Below are positions 1-11,867 of a stretch of DNA of 64,000 nt, piece after piece. Below the pieces are notes generated by a model. That model did not search any database. It was not told the origin of the DNA and saw only the letters and a program-made list of their open reading frames with translations. Position 1 is the first letter of the stretch, and each line of letters begins with the position of its first letter. The translations under genes and the position numbers were made by a program. Source of the DNA: Setomelanomma holmii (taxonomy: Eukaryota; Ascomycota; Dothideomycetes; Pleosporales; Phaeosphaeriaceae); assembly GCA_010015745.1 (NCBI GenBank), contig ML978161.1:372001-436000 (forward strand), in the 5' to 3' direction.

Positions 1-1179
1 ATCTCAAGGTCTACAACGCAAGTATTTAAGCTCCGGGATCGATGATGCTATTTCAAATGTATGATAGGAACGACCCACCTCTATGCATGCCCACCGCAGT
101 GCGAGATATGCCTCGTCTACATTTGAGTATTCGCCAAAGGAGCAGTGCAAAGGGAAAGCATGTTGCAAACAGCGTGATGAGGGCAATGATTGCTTCGTTG
201 GACAGTTCGGACATAGCGCGTCAATTTGGTAGAAGGGTCTTAATGAAGAATTCAACTCTTGCAGTTTCGTCCTGTGGATTAAGAGGAGTTGTTGGGAATC
301 AAACTACCGTATGTAGAGTGAAAGCACCTACTCAAGTGACTAGGTAGCCCGTGCACAAGGTGTATTTCCTCTAGGAGGTGCAACCTTGCTGCTTCTAGCA
401 ATCAATCATCTACCTCAACTCGTTGCAACGACTGTTACTTGATTCAACCTTACCTTTGCCGTATCAAGAGGAGTATTGTTCACAAGTTTCGCCATTTTTT
501 CTATACGAGCAAATCCAGGTTTCGAAACATTGACTAGAGAATTCATGTTTTGTGGTTTAGTGAATTCAGATTTATGTGATGTGGTGAATTCAGATTCTGA
601 GATGTATCGGATTCAGATTTTAAGATGTATCGCATTCAGATTTTGTGAGGCAGGTAAAGTTGGATTTCGCGATGCTGACGATTTCAGATTTTGGGAACGA
701 CGAGTGTAAAAGCTGAGCCCTGTCCGCCAGGGCACAGCCTCACTCACTCATGGAACACAATGCGAGCGGCGTGGACATGTAGCACACAAACGAAAGCGCG
801 TCAGGTCTGCAATTCAGATTCTGCGAATGAGCTGTGATTGGATGAAGTCCAGACAGGCACACCTGATCCTTTTTTTTTCGGCGAGAAGGACTATTTCTGG
901 TTGTGTATGACAGGCTGCAGCGTGCTGGGCGCACCGGTCGGCCGAGCATGGGTTGTTGGCTCGGCAGCCAACACACGGATGGTAGCTGCTGCAGCGTCTG
1001 ATTTTCAGCTTTTGCTTCATTAGTCGGCTTGCAGCTGGGCTGAGCAGCTTGAGGGAATGTAGGCTAACATAGCCGCAACTTAAAGTGAACGCGAGATTCC
1101 ACCCATATTCTCGTCCTCATCATTTCTTCCGCCAATTTTCTCGACTATAACCTCACCAATATTGGATGACAGGTTTAGC
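1..1179. other. Gene-free leading spacer
   Basis: No open frame here looks like a protein family I know. The stretch contains the 23-bp minisatellite described separately, and scattered extra copies of its core (attcagattyt) near 685 and 810. It may be the edge of a decayed repetitive block that continues upstream of the window. Confidence 0.5.
552..649 (+). repeat. 23-bp minisatellite with core gaattcagattyt
   Basis: Three adjacent 23-base units begin at 581, 604 and 627. Each has a gtgnnn or gtatcg start, an attcagatt core and a tgagat/aagat/tgtgag end. A longer, less regular copy sits just before them at 552-580. Single diverged cores recur at about 685 and 810. No coding potential is apparent. 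It may be a small tandem array in decayed intergenic DNA. Confidence 0.7.
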
Positions 1180-4100
1180 ATGGAAGTTGACGATGCAAAA
1201 CGTACCAGGAAGATCGCAGACACGGTTTGGAACGATCATCGCCCAGAGATCGAGAGGCTATACCAAACAAGAGAACTCCAGGGAGAGGATGGGTTTATCG
1301 CATCGATGTACAAGAACCATGGTTTCGAAGCTAGGCATACTGCCTTGGCAATTCAACAGAAACCTGCATTGAACTCGATAACAGGAAATCCTAATAAGAA
1401 TACCAGTTCAAGAAATGGGGCGTTCGGAAGAATCTGTAAAGAAAACAATGGCTGGCAGCTATCGACATCGTCATACACCGAGAACGACAGGGTAAGCGAA
1501 GTAAGCTCGTGATAGACGGGAGATACATCCCAGAAGAACGTTTGGTTCGAGAACGCGCACGATACGCAGGTTTCACAGCACGGCGCCATCGAGGTAATTT
1601 ACCAGTCCTTTTCATTGGAAAAGAGTATACTCAAGGTTTCTCAGCTCCGAGCCCTATCACTTCTATACTGATCGTAGTTCATTCACCGCCTCCCTCTCCC
1701 ATTGAACTGAGAAACACGCAAATCTGTCAGACTACAAATGCCTTCATCGATTCAGGTGTGCATGACGATGTTGCCTCTCTTCAGGTGGCGCATAGTCCAG
1801 CTTTACGACAAGATGATATTTTCAATCTTGATGTTGCATCCATGTTTCCCCATTCCTTCTCATGGGTAACGAGCTTGGACTGGAGTCTGATGAAAAGCTT
1901 CACGTAAAACACAAAAGACGTCATCAAACGCCCTCCGTCCCTTCCATCGGATTATAAGGCTTTGTTCTATCAGTCTTCTCAGGCATGCACAGCCTTTGCA
2001 ACGTCTGACACTAATGCTGTCTATGCACAGTATCTAGTGTCTGCTCTGCTAAACGACATGCAACCTTCGTCTAAGTCAAATCTCGACGATATACATCAGT
2101 GGCTTCGAGGCCTGCCACAGTCTACAGTTCTCCGATTCTTCAAAAAGTTGCCGACAGGACATTCAGATGTACTTAGAGAACGGGTTTTCGCTGCTGCAAT
2201 AAGAGCTGGATGAGGCTACCGTCCGACACATGTTGGCATTGGGAATCAACCCATTTCAGGCCATTGACATTGGAGGCATTGGAGAACAAGGCGCTGTCTT
2301 TCCCCTTCGTAAAGCAGTTGGGGATCTTCAGTTTCCCATCGCGACGGACATCGTAATGCATGTTTCCCGCGTTGAGCCGAGGCCGGACCTCGACGACATA
2401 CTCAGGCAGATCTCAGACTGTTATCGAACATCTTCATCACGATCAGAGAGTATTGTGCCATCCTCTGGCTGGTCGCAACTTGTACGTGTTCTGCTGGATG
2501 CTGGAGCAAAGCCTACAATCGACTGTTTTGCAATTGCAAGTAATGACCTGAAACTTGCACGACGAATTTTGGAGGACTATGAGAATGGTGTTCAAGGATG
2601 GATTCAGCAGGGCGTATTCAAATATTGTCTTTGCTGCTTCGAATCATGGCTCATGATATACTCTCCGGCTTATGACTCACTCATCAGATTAATCCTATCG
2701 TATCTTTTGATAAAAGATCGCCGAGGTTTCCAAACACGATCCGGCAACGCTAGCCGCAATCTCGGCTGCTTTCCTACAGGCTTCACGCATACGTCACATA
2801 TGGGCTATGGACATGATCTTGATGGCAGCTTCCAGGTTAGAAAGCAGGCTTGAGGTTCCGGAGTGGTATCAGGACGCGAACGCCGCTCTTGTATCCGCTT
2901 ATCGCAAGCAGGATTGGTTACTAGCCAGCCAAATAAAACCAACACATTTCTCTCATAGTTCTGGTGTAGTAAGCCCAAAACAAGACTACAAAACACATTC
3001 AGAGAAGCTCAACAAACACAAGACGAGCATGGATGATGAAGACGAGAACAGGAAAAACCACGATGACCAACGCAAACAAGGAGCGGAAGAAGGGGAAGAT
3101 GACGAGGAGGAGGCCGAACTCTTTACAGCGGTTGTGGAGACACTTGATATGGCCCACCGAGCTAGGGATAAGAACGAGGATTCAGTCGACAAAATTCCAG
3201 CCGATGATTGTGACTGTCTTTCTCAGCGTCTACGAACAGCAGACATAGACGACCCATACCATTTTCTGGAGCTCCTAACAAAGGCGACACTCCTAAGATA
3301 TGATGAGATCGCAATGGCCTTATACCCGCACCTGCATAATGCGTTGCTGTGCCCCCGCAACGAGGGCGATTTTGATGCACTAGATGATCTATTGTATCGA
3401 ATACAGACGGACCCGAGAACAACCTCCTTTCCAGGACGTCTCTCACTCGAATCGGACATGAGTCAACAGATCGCTCTAAGGGTACTCTCCTACCACGCGA
3501 TTCATACCAAGGACTATCCATTGTTCAGATGGCTCGTCAAAAGTGGACTGCAGCCATGTGAGCTTCATGGCACTTATGATCCCGAAAAAGAAGATGTCAC
3601 AAGCCTCTATGAGTGGTCATCATACATCTCGAATCGATCGCAACTGCCTGACACTGAGATGGAGATTCGGCTCCCTTCATTACTCGTTGTTGCAGCGTCG
3701 CAGAACAATACACGTTAGATCGAGTTTCTACAGAACGAAGGAGTGGAAACTACAAACTCCCGCGCTCTGATGCGCGCAGCTGAATGCAATGCAGATGAAG
3801 CAGTAGTGAATATGCTTTTGGGAAGAACGAAAAATGAAGTGAATCGGAGGGTGGACTTTGGTGTAGCAGCAATGCGAGCCGCGATTCACAAGGAGAACTA
3901 CAGCATGCTAGACATGCTCTCGAATGTGGCTGACATCAATGGCTTCGAGCCCCTGACTATAGAAGAAGCGAAAGGAAATTTGAAAGAATTGCCTCCACTA
4001 AGTCCATTGGGCGAAGCCATTCGAGATCGAAATTTGAAAGCGGCAAAATTCCTCATCGAGAAGGGAGTCAATCTCAACGGCTTAGTAGCATGCGAAAACT

Positions 4101-4675
4101 ACGAGGAAACGACACTCAAGAACGCACGAGGAACGGTGCTACAACGAGTATCCCCACTTATAGCCGCTATCGACTCGGAAAATCCTCCCATGGTTCAACT
4201 ATTGGTGGAGAACGGAGCAGAAATCGATCATGGCCCAAGACTTGGGCTCATCCGAACACCACTACAAAGGGCGGTTGAGATTGGCAAATTCGATATGGTG
4301 CAGTATCTGCTCAAGCGTGGGGCTCCGGTCGATAGCGCTCCATTTTACTCTGGTGGCACGCCATTGCAGTTGGCTGCAATTGGAGGATATGTTGGTGTCG
4401 CTACGCTTCTGCTCGAAACCGGTGCTGATCCAAATCACCTTCCAGCAAAAGAGCATGGACGAACAGCACTTGAAACTGCCACAGAGTGGAGCCGTATTGA
4501 TATGATGTCACTTCTAGTGTCGAAAAATGTAAATCTCGACCTCGTGGTGGACGAAAATGACGAGACGCAGTACAGAAGAGCACTGGACTTTGCGGAGAAG
4601 CGGGGCCAGATGGCCTCGAAACGCTTCCTTGAGCGTCTCCGGCGGGACTCTTGGGTAGATGCTCTTAATCTTTGA
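1180..4675 (+). pseudogene. Decayed Clr5-domain / ankyrin-repeat gene
   Basis: The 5' part encodes a broken Clr5 domain. One frame reads IADTVWNDHRPEIERLY...MYKNHGFEA. A second frame then continues FKKWGVRKN, QWLAAIDIVIHRERQGKRSK and VIDGRYIPEERL, which is the expected order for this fungal domain. The 3' part (3743-4675) is an intact run of about six ankyrin repeats, for example TPLQRAVEIGKFDMVQYLLK and TPLQLAAIGGYVGVATLLLE. Between them, coding sense moves through three frames, with switches near 1340-1400, 2150-2190 and 2715. In-frame stops lie at 1437, 1905, 2200 and 3716. The 3716 stop simply interrupts one continuous frame (2807-4675). Clr5-ankyrin proteins are a large family in filamentous fungi with mostly unknown roles. 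Some frame changes could be introns, but the number of lesions makes a pseudogene much more likely. Confidence 0.8.
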
Positions 4676-5507
4676 GTTTGTAGTATTATCGAGCGAGGTG
4701 CCTAGAACATTGTGTTGGAGCCGAATTCGCCTTTTACTTTTTGACATTTTTAGAAGCACGCAAACAGGTACTTGGCAGAGAAGAAGCCTATATGTACAGT
4801 GTCGATGAATTATTCTACAATCTGTTCTACCAAAATAGAACAATTTTCTTAGATTAGGGTATTGGTAGTGTTTATATGTATTCAGTCCTCGAAATACTCT
4901 CTAATTAACATAAAGTACTATATAGTACTGTAGAGGTCTGTTGGAGTGCATTTCTACTATACGCAAGAGTGGATTCTAGTAGAGACTTAGTACAGTAAGG
5001 TAGCTAGCTTACTCGTGTAGCTAGCTTACCCTATAAGGTACTTTAATATTTATCGTAGAGAAGAGTAGAGCTTTATTTCCTACTATAGGTAGCTAGTACT
5101 CGGTGAGTCAGCACATCGAGTGGATCGCCACTCCAAAACCTGCGGTATTCTTCCAGCCAAGACGCTTGGCGCTGAAACATTGCTCGGCGGAGGACTGGCA
5201 ACCATTGCCCAACATCATCACTCAAATACTCGGGTTCGGCCCCAGATGATCACCAAACTTGCGACTAGAGACGGCATACTCTCGCTCACAGTCGAGGGCG
5301 TGCACTCGTACAGTATTTGCTCTCGCGCTACGAGATTGTATAAGCGCCGGAAGAATGATTCGGATCTGAAGATATCTTCCATCGGCTAAATTGAAGCACC
5401 TCTTCTGGGAGCGTCTTAAAGGATTGCGCCCGACCTCGCAAGCTCCTGTTTCAGTATCTTGGACTCATTTTCATCATCATATCAGACCTCGTTACACTCT
5501 TTGCAAT
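4676..5507. other. AT-rich low-complexity spacer
   Basis: From about 4840 to 5110 the sequence is rich in TA steps, with a 13-base direct repeat (gtagctagcttac) at about 5000 and 5017. The GC content is visibly lower than in the flanking genes. No protein signal was found. Between 5120 and 5507 there is unremarkable sequence that probably includes the promoter of the glycosidase downstream. The composition is compatible with an old mutated repeat, but nothing identifies one. Confidence 0.45.
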
Positions 5508-7359
5508 ATGCCTACGGTTCGCAATCCAATCTTGCCTGGCTTCAATGCGGACCCTTCAGTGGTCCGTGTCGGTGATGACGGTATGTCACAGAAACGACTT
5601 TCCTGGCCGTTCTGTACTGACACGCAGCTGTGCGTTACATTCTTGCAGTGATCGGAGCTGAGCTGTCAATCAAGCACACTGCCGCCGCGCTTTCGCGTGG
5701 TTAACTCGCAGAGCCAAAATACACCCACAACATGCATGATTAGGGCTAATTTCATTATGCAGTACTATATCGCTACGTCAACTTTTGAATGGTTTCCTGG
5801 CGTTCAAATTCACCATTCCAAGGACTTAGCCAACTGGAAACTTGTGGTGCGACCTTTGAGCAGGAAAAGCCAATTGGACATGCGAGGGAACCCGGACAGC
5901 TGCGGTAATTGGTTCGCTTGAAGACCTGTATGTGTTCGCTCGCTAAGCGCTTGCAGGCGTTTGGGCGCCCTGCCTGAGCCATGATGGCCACAAGTTCTGG
6001 TTGGTCTACACGGATGTCAAGCGCAAAGACGGATCTTTTAAGGACACCCCGAATTACATCGTTACTGCAGACAAGATCGAAGGCCCGTGGTCCGATCCCA
6101 TCTACATCAACTCCTCGGGGTTCGATCCGTCGCTTTTCCACGACGATGATGGCAAGAAATGGTTTGTGAACATGCTCCAGGATCATCGTCGAAGACCTCG
6201 GGCGTTTGCAGGGATCAGGCTCCAGGAGTATGATACAGTTGCGGGAGAGCTCGTTGGACCTGTGAAGACAATATTCTACGGTACCGAACTTGACTTGGTG
6301 GAAGGTCCGCACCTGTACAAAAGGAATGGATGGTACTATCTCTTGACGGCTGAGGGTGGGACAGCCTATGAACATGCCTGCACCCTGGCTCGTTCACGCG
6401 ATATATGGGGTCCATATGAGCTCCACCCGCAAAAGTATATTCTTACGTCAAAGGACGCCCCGTTCGCATCCCTGCAGAGAGCAGGTCATGGAGATCTAGT
6501 CGAAACCCCCGATGGCAATGTATATCTCGTGCATCTCACCGGGCGACCCATCACGCAAGCGCGTCGCTGCGTGCTGGGACGTGAGACGGCGATACAGGAG
6601 GCTTACTGGGGTGATGACGACTGGTTGTACGTGAAGAATGGGCCAACTCCTTCGCTCAATGTGAATCTTCCTGCTCATCGGGATGAAACTGCTTATTGGG
6701 CGGAGCAAGTCTACAACTTCGAAGGTTCAACATTACCAAAGGATTTTCAGTGGCTGCGTTCCCCTGAACCGGACCGTATATTCACCGTTCAAAATGGTCT
6801 CCGTCTCATTGGCCGTGAGGCTATTGGGTCTTGGTTCGAACAGGCTCTGGTTGCTCGAAGACAAACGCATTTCTCATATGATGCAGAGACTGTTATCGAC
6901 TTTTCTCCAGTCGATGAGCGACAATTCGGGGGTTTGACAGCATACTATTGTCGCTTCAACTTCTTCTATCTCACAGTGACTGCAGATGCAGACGGTCAGC
7001 GAGAGTTACTCATCTTAAGCTCAGAAGCATCGTGGCCTGAAGGCAGACTGCAATTTCCGCTTGCAGATCCCATCCGCATTCCCGCTAAGGGCAAAGTAAA
7101 GCTGGCACTCAGTGTGCGCGGCAAGCAACTGCAATTCAGATATGCACTAGAGGGAGAGAAGGATCTGAAAGACATTGGTCCTATCTACGACGCTTCCATC
7201 TTGAGCGATGAATGCGGTGGTCACCAAGCGCATGGCAGCTTTACGGGAGCTTTCGTCGGTGTCGCAGCATCCGATCTGAATGGTACCGAGACAAGAGGTT
7301 CTTTCGACTACTTCGTGTATCGACCTGTCAGACACGAATCCGATCGATATGATGCGTAG
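5508..7359 (+). CDS. Glycoside hydrolase family 43 beta-xylosidase / arabinofuranosidase-like
   Basis: Probable hydrolase of xylose or arabinose side chains of hemicellulose. The start at 5508 gives MPTVRNPILPGFNADPSVVR, which carries the catalytic-base Asp of the GH43 five-bladed propeller. Later motifs follow in family order: STFEWFPGVQIHHSKDL, MRGNPDSCGVWAP, SSGFDPSLFHDDDGKKWF (transition-state Asp), VEGPHLYKRNGWYYL (acid Glu) and GHGDLVETPDG. A C-terminal beta-sandwich module ends the protein. The total is about 550 residues with no clear signal peptide. The second intron, 5905-5956, is clean. The first junction (exon 1 ending near 5580, exon 2 beginning at 5763) does not join in frame with a simple GT-AG intron, so the gene may carry an unusual splice or a one-base lesion. 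Substrate choice between xylose and arabinose cannot be told from motifs. Confidence 0.85.
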
Positions 7360-8419
7360 CAAGTCTCCATTTCAAAGCACAATAACAATCACTTTTGGTT
7401 GAGCTCAAACCAAGCGTGCTTTTGTAACATGAAGAGATCGACTAGCTCAAATTCTTGAGAATCGCACAAAGAATCGATACGACAGTGCCGGAATGTAAAG
7501 AAATTGGTGCTCGTGCAAGTGTATACATTCAGGTCAAGCGTACTTAATCAGGCGCGTCCGAGTGAAGCAACGGACGATGAGCTGTGGAAGAACGATGGAA
7601 TGCTATGCTGAGTGCTAAAATATGCGCGAATGATCAGGAGATGACAGATTTATGGACACCATCTGCATTGTGTGGCTGGGAATTGATCAAAACCTCCATG
7701 GCCGCTGGCTCATTGCGTTGTTCAGCCGAACATCAGAAGAGAAGAATACTGCATGCTTCCTTATCGTGCTTCGGCTTCATGACTGAGGCATACAACGTAA
7801 CGTACGGTTTTGGTGTTCTGCTTTGAGCTTTTTCATAGGTCACGTCCTCGCGCGTAGCGAGATGCGCAACCTTGCGCGTTTCACATTTGACCCGAGACGA
7901 AGCAATACCTTGATGACTTGATGAGCTGTTCCATAGTCCTTAGATACTTGATATTATACTTCCTCGATCGAATGGCACAACCAGCTATTCATATGGAATC
8001 GTCTGCATACAATTTGTCCTCTATGGTGAATGCTGCTTGCATCTGTCTTCCTCATTCGTATTTAAAGGTCCACAATGGAGGGGTACAGTCAGAACGTATG
8101 CCGCACTGCGAACTTGTTGATTTTGTTCATACATCGTAGTCGCAGGATCAGACAGCTCAACAGCCCTCGTCTCATGAACGTTTCAGCACATCCGAGCCCA
8201 ACTAACATGAAGGAAGGACCACATGTCAAGTTCAAATTATATTTATTCCTTGCCGAAATTTTTGGCCTGCCGTCTGTTGTATTGCAACTCATCATTCCCG
8301 AGGAGAGAAGCCTACGACCACGCCGCACGTCGCACAGCGTATGCGCTGCCGCTAAGCACTAGAGACAGACCCAGATTGGTTACGACGAATCCTTCCAGAT
8401 CTTTCAGCCAGCGCAGAGA
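7360..8419. other. Intergenic spacer, nothing recognised
   Basis: About 1.06 kb between the GH43 gene and the coiled-coil gene. Open frames here are short, in mixed phases and without family features. The last few hundred bases probably act as the promoter and leader of the downstream gene. Confidence 0.5.
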
Positions 8420-9792
8420 ATGTGGGTGCCCAATCGCACGCCTCCCCGAGTGCAGCGCACTTCATCAGTTCATTCAGTTGGGTCCATCCATTCGCCAAAC
8501 CAGTCGAAGCCGACAGTCGTGACGAGCAACCGTCATCAATCAGGTCCGGTCATCACTGATAGACCTACAGTCAGCTCACAGGAAGACCGTGCCAGCCTGC
8601 GTCTAGACAATCCAGTCACTATCATGGACACGAGGCATCCGCAGCAGCGACAGCCGGAGCTGAGATCAGGCAAACCGTCACTTTTGACGGAGTCAGGCCA
8701 TCGAGTCACGGTAGACGTGACGCATAAGGACCAGTGGGAGCTTGCAACGGATGACGATGCCACTTCTCGATCTTCTACCCTAGATGGCGAGGACGATTAT
8801 ATGGACCATGTCGACAGAAAGGCAATTCCCAGACTGCCAACGAGGATGGAGGTTCGTAACGATGAGCCGCGATCACCAGTCCCTGCGCCCCATATCCCAG
8901 GACCATTAGAATCTCAGCTAGCTGCGCTGATGTCCAAGTTGATCTACATGGAGCATGCCAACCCTGCAGTGTCCGTCAAGCCAGAAGAGTTTGAGTCCAT
9001 GCAGAGCCGCCTGAAAGCGCTCGAAGAAGAAAAGAAAAGCTGGTGGAAACGACACGATGCCATCTGGGCTCTTAGAGACGAAGACGTGGAGAACAATATC
9101 AAGATACGGGTGAGATATTGACGCAGGCTGATGCCGAAACTGAGTCGGCTGACTTCATACATCAGGGTTTACTTGCAAAATGCCGTCGAGAACTGGACGC
9201 GACCAAAGCACTTCGCGACGAGGATTTGGCAAATGTGCAACTCGTCCGAGGGAAACTTGCAGAGAAAACAAGAGAGCTTGAGCGCATTCAATCGCAGACT
9301 GGCCGAGCCAGCCCCAGTAGAGGACGACCCGGAAGTTTCTTCGAGCGTCGTGGGACGTCTGACCTGTTTGTTGCGGCCAAAACTGCTGCGCTAGAGCAGC
9401 GCGTCCTGGAATTGGAGAAGCGGAATTCCGACTTGGTCACGCAAGTCGAAACATTGAAAGGAGGAGCCAATATCGATGACCTGAACAGATTGACAGCACA
9501 TCAGGCATGGAAAGACACCGTGGGAGACATGGAGGCCAAGCTGAAAGCCAAAGATGCTGCAATAGCGAGGCTTCGGGCTGGATCGAGCTCGGCGGGTGGC
9601 GCGACTGACTGGTACAAAGTCGAGGCTCTTCTTGAGGAGCATGCAAATTATAGGGAAGCGGTTGGAGGCAGACTACAGGCCTTGAGATCGGACAAAGAGT
9701 CGCTGCAGAAGGAGTTGCACAGGAAAGAGAACGATTGCCAGGTTTTGGAACTGCGACTGCAAAGCCTGCAGAGGCGATCGACTGTGCTGTAA
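8420..9792 (+). CDS. Coiled-coil protein of unknown function
   Basis: The model is join(8420..9109, 9166..9792), about 438 residues. The intron 9110-9165 has gtgaga...atcag ends and keeps the frame. The first 170 residues are polar and disordered (Ser/Arg/Pro-rich). From about residue 170 the protein is Glu/Lys/Leu-rich with heptad spacing, for example MQSRLKALEEEKKSWWK, VRGKLAEKTRELERIQ, ALEQRVLELEKRNSDLVTQ and SLQKELHRKENDCQVLELRL, as expected for a long parallel coiled coil. I do not recognise the family. A cytoskeletal, spindle-pole or septal scaffold would be a guess. The start codon is the first ATG in this frame; an additional upstream exon cannot be excluded. Confidence 0.75.
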
Positions 9793-10435
9793 TGATGGTA
9801 TGGGGACGGAGTTAGGGCTGGTAAGAGCTGCTCTATCGTTATATTGGCATTGCGGGAGTACAGCGGCGCCGGGTAGTAGATCTTCGACCTGTTGTTGTCA
9901 GATAGACAAACAAGGAGTATCACCTACTTGTCGGCGCCAATTGAGGTGCATGGACATGTTGGCAGATTGTGACAAGTCAGATAGTGCAAAGAAGTCGTGA
10001 ATGCCATGAGGTTCAACGTCATTGCTTACGCTGAACTAATGGGACAGTGAACCCCAGGCGGTAGACAGAAACTGGTGCGTACATCGATACAGTGGGCGCA
10101 GATCGCGGGTATGACGGCTCAATCGGAGCACTGCAAGGACAAATTTGGGCGACTACAGGCGGCTGATCGACCAGAGGATACCCAGACTGGACGCTTGGAG
10201 AGGCTGACGTCCAAGCTTTGCGCCCAAAGCTTGAGGGTGCCTTGATTTTCCGCCCCGCCGTCGTCATTCGTGTGCCCATGCTCAGGTACCGCCCATGCGC
10301 GTCGCGGCAAGACATGCACTTGGCCATGGGCTACACGTTGCCATGACATAGCACCCAACTCTCCGGCGCAACGCTTCAAAAGAGCGTCCTACACCCTCAC
10401 CATGGCGCACATTGGTCCCCGCTCCGCTGTGCAGC
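9793..10435. other. Intergenic spacer
   Basis: No protein or RNA gene is recognisable. The segment includes the 3' region of the coiled-coil gene and the presumed promoter of the phosphatase-like gene. A minus-strand frame at 10019-10327 has no family features. Confidence 0.5.
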
Positions 10436-11867
10436 ATGTCGCCCACCACCTCAGCCCTCCTTGGTCTGACCCTCTCGACCGTCGCCGCCGCAGCCGCAGC
10501 ATTTGATCCCCTCCAGCATCTGGCGGGCATAAGTCCCTACTTCGAAGACCCGCTGCTCGATCCCAATCCGCCGCAAGGATGCAACGTCACCCGGGCAAGC
10601 ATGCTTGTGCGCCATGCGGCCATTTATGCGAACGACTTCGACTGGGAGGAGTACATTGAGCCCTTCGTCGAGAAGCTGGGCAATTCCTCTGTCGACTGGC
10701 GCAGTGCTGGTCCGCTGGCATTCCTGTCGTCGTGGAAGTCGCCCATCTCAGATGAGGAGCTCGAGGACCTTACCAGCGTCGGTCGACTGGAGTCGTACAA
10801 GCTGGGTGTCGACGTCCGTCTGCGGTACCCTGGGTTGAAGGATCCGAGCAAGGTGTGGACCTCGACGGCTGAGCGGACGGAGCTCAGTGCTTCTTCCTTC
10901 ATCGACGGACTGGTCGCCTCGAGCAACAGCACAGAACGCGTCTCGGTCCAGGAGAATGAGGCCAGCGGCGCAGACTCGCTCACCCCTTACGAAGGTTGCC
11001 CGAAATACAGCTCGTCGTATGGCAGCAACCAGTCCTCGGTAAGCATATCGCGCTCAGATGCACCCGTGAGCCTGTGCTAATTGACCAAGCAATATAAGGA
11101 TGTCTATACCAAGCCTATCATCCTACGCTTGCATGACCTGGCGCCAGGTTTCAATTTCACGTCTGACGACATCGTGGCCATGTAGGTGATCCTATACATG
11201 AATTACGAGGGTTTTCTGACATGCATTGTGCGATCGTAGGCAAGAGCTCTGCGGCTATGAGACCGTGATTCGCGGCTCCTCGCTCTTCTGCTCCTTGGAT
11301 CTCTTCTCTCGGAATGAATGGCTCGATTTCGAATACATGAACGATATTCAGTACTTCTACAACACAGGCTACGGCAACCAGATCTCCGGCGTTCTTGGTT
11401 TCCCCTGGCTGAACGCATCCGCTGCAAGTCTGCGTGGTAACAGCTCGAATCAGGACATCTATGTGTCTTTTACGCATCGCGAGCTGCCGCCCACGGTAAT
11501 TGTCGCCATGGGCATCTTCAACAATTCTGCATTTTCAGGCGCAGACGACATCAACGCGACCATGCCGCTGATGAAGCCGAATCACGGGCGTGCCTGGGTC
11601 TCATCTAAGATTCTCCCGTTCTTGACGAACATTGCTGTCGAAAGGATGACATGCGACAGTTATGGTTATAGCACCGGTGATTATTTCCGCGTTCTTGTCA
11701 ACCAAAGTCCGCAACCACTCGATTGCGCCGATGGTCCTGGAGAAAGTTGCTCAAGCTCCGCTTTCCAGGATTTCGTGGAGCAACGAGGTGCAATGTTTGG
11801 TGGTTACACTGAAAAGTGCAGTCCCGAATATACCAACTCTACCGACATACTCAGTATCTACGAATAA
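10436..11867 (+). CDS. Secreted histidine-acid-phosphatase-like protein
   Basis: Model join(10436..11038, 11099..11181, 11240..11867), 437 residues. The start ATG at 10436 gives MSPTTSALLGLTLSTVAAAA, a clear signal peptide, so the protein is probably secreted. It belongs to the phosphoglycerate-mutase-like / histidine phosphatase superfamily. The active-site region reads MLVRHAAIYANDFDWEEYI, where classical phytases and acid phosphatases have RHGxRxP. The Arg-His pair is kept but the Gly and the second Arg are not. The second His region is FTHRELPPTVIVAMGIFN near residue 315, in place of HD or HAE. Several N-glycosylation sequons (NVT, NSS, NST, NAS) and paired cysteines fit an extracellular fold. 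It may be an inactive or altered-specificity branch of fungal phytase-like proteins; phosphate release is inferred, not shown. Confidence 0.85.
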
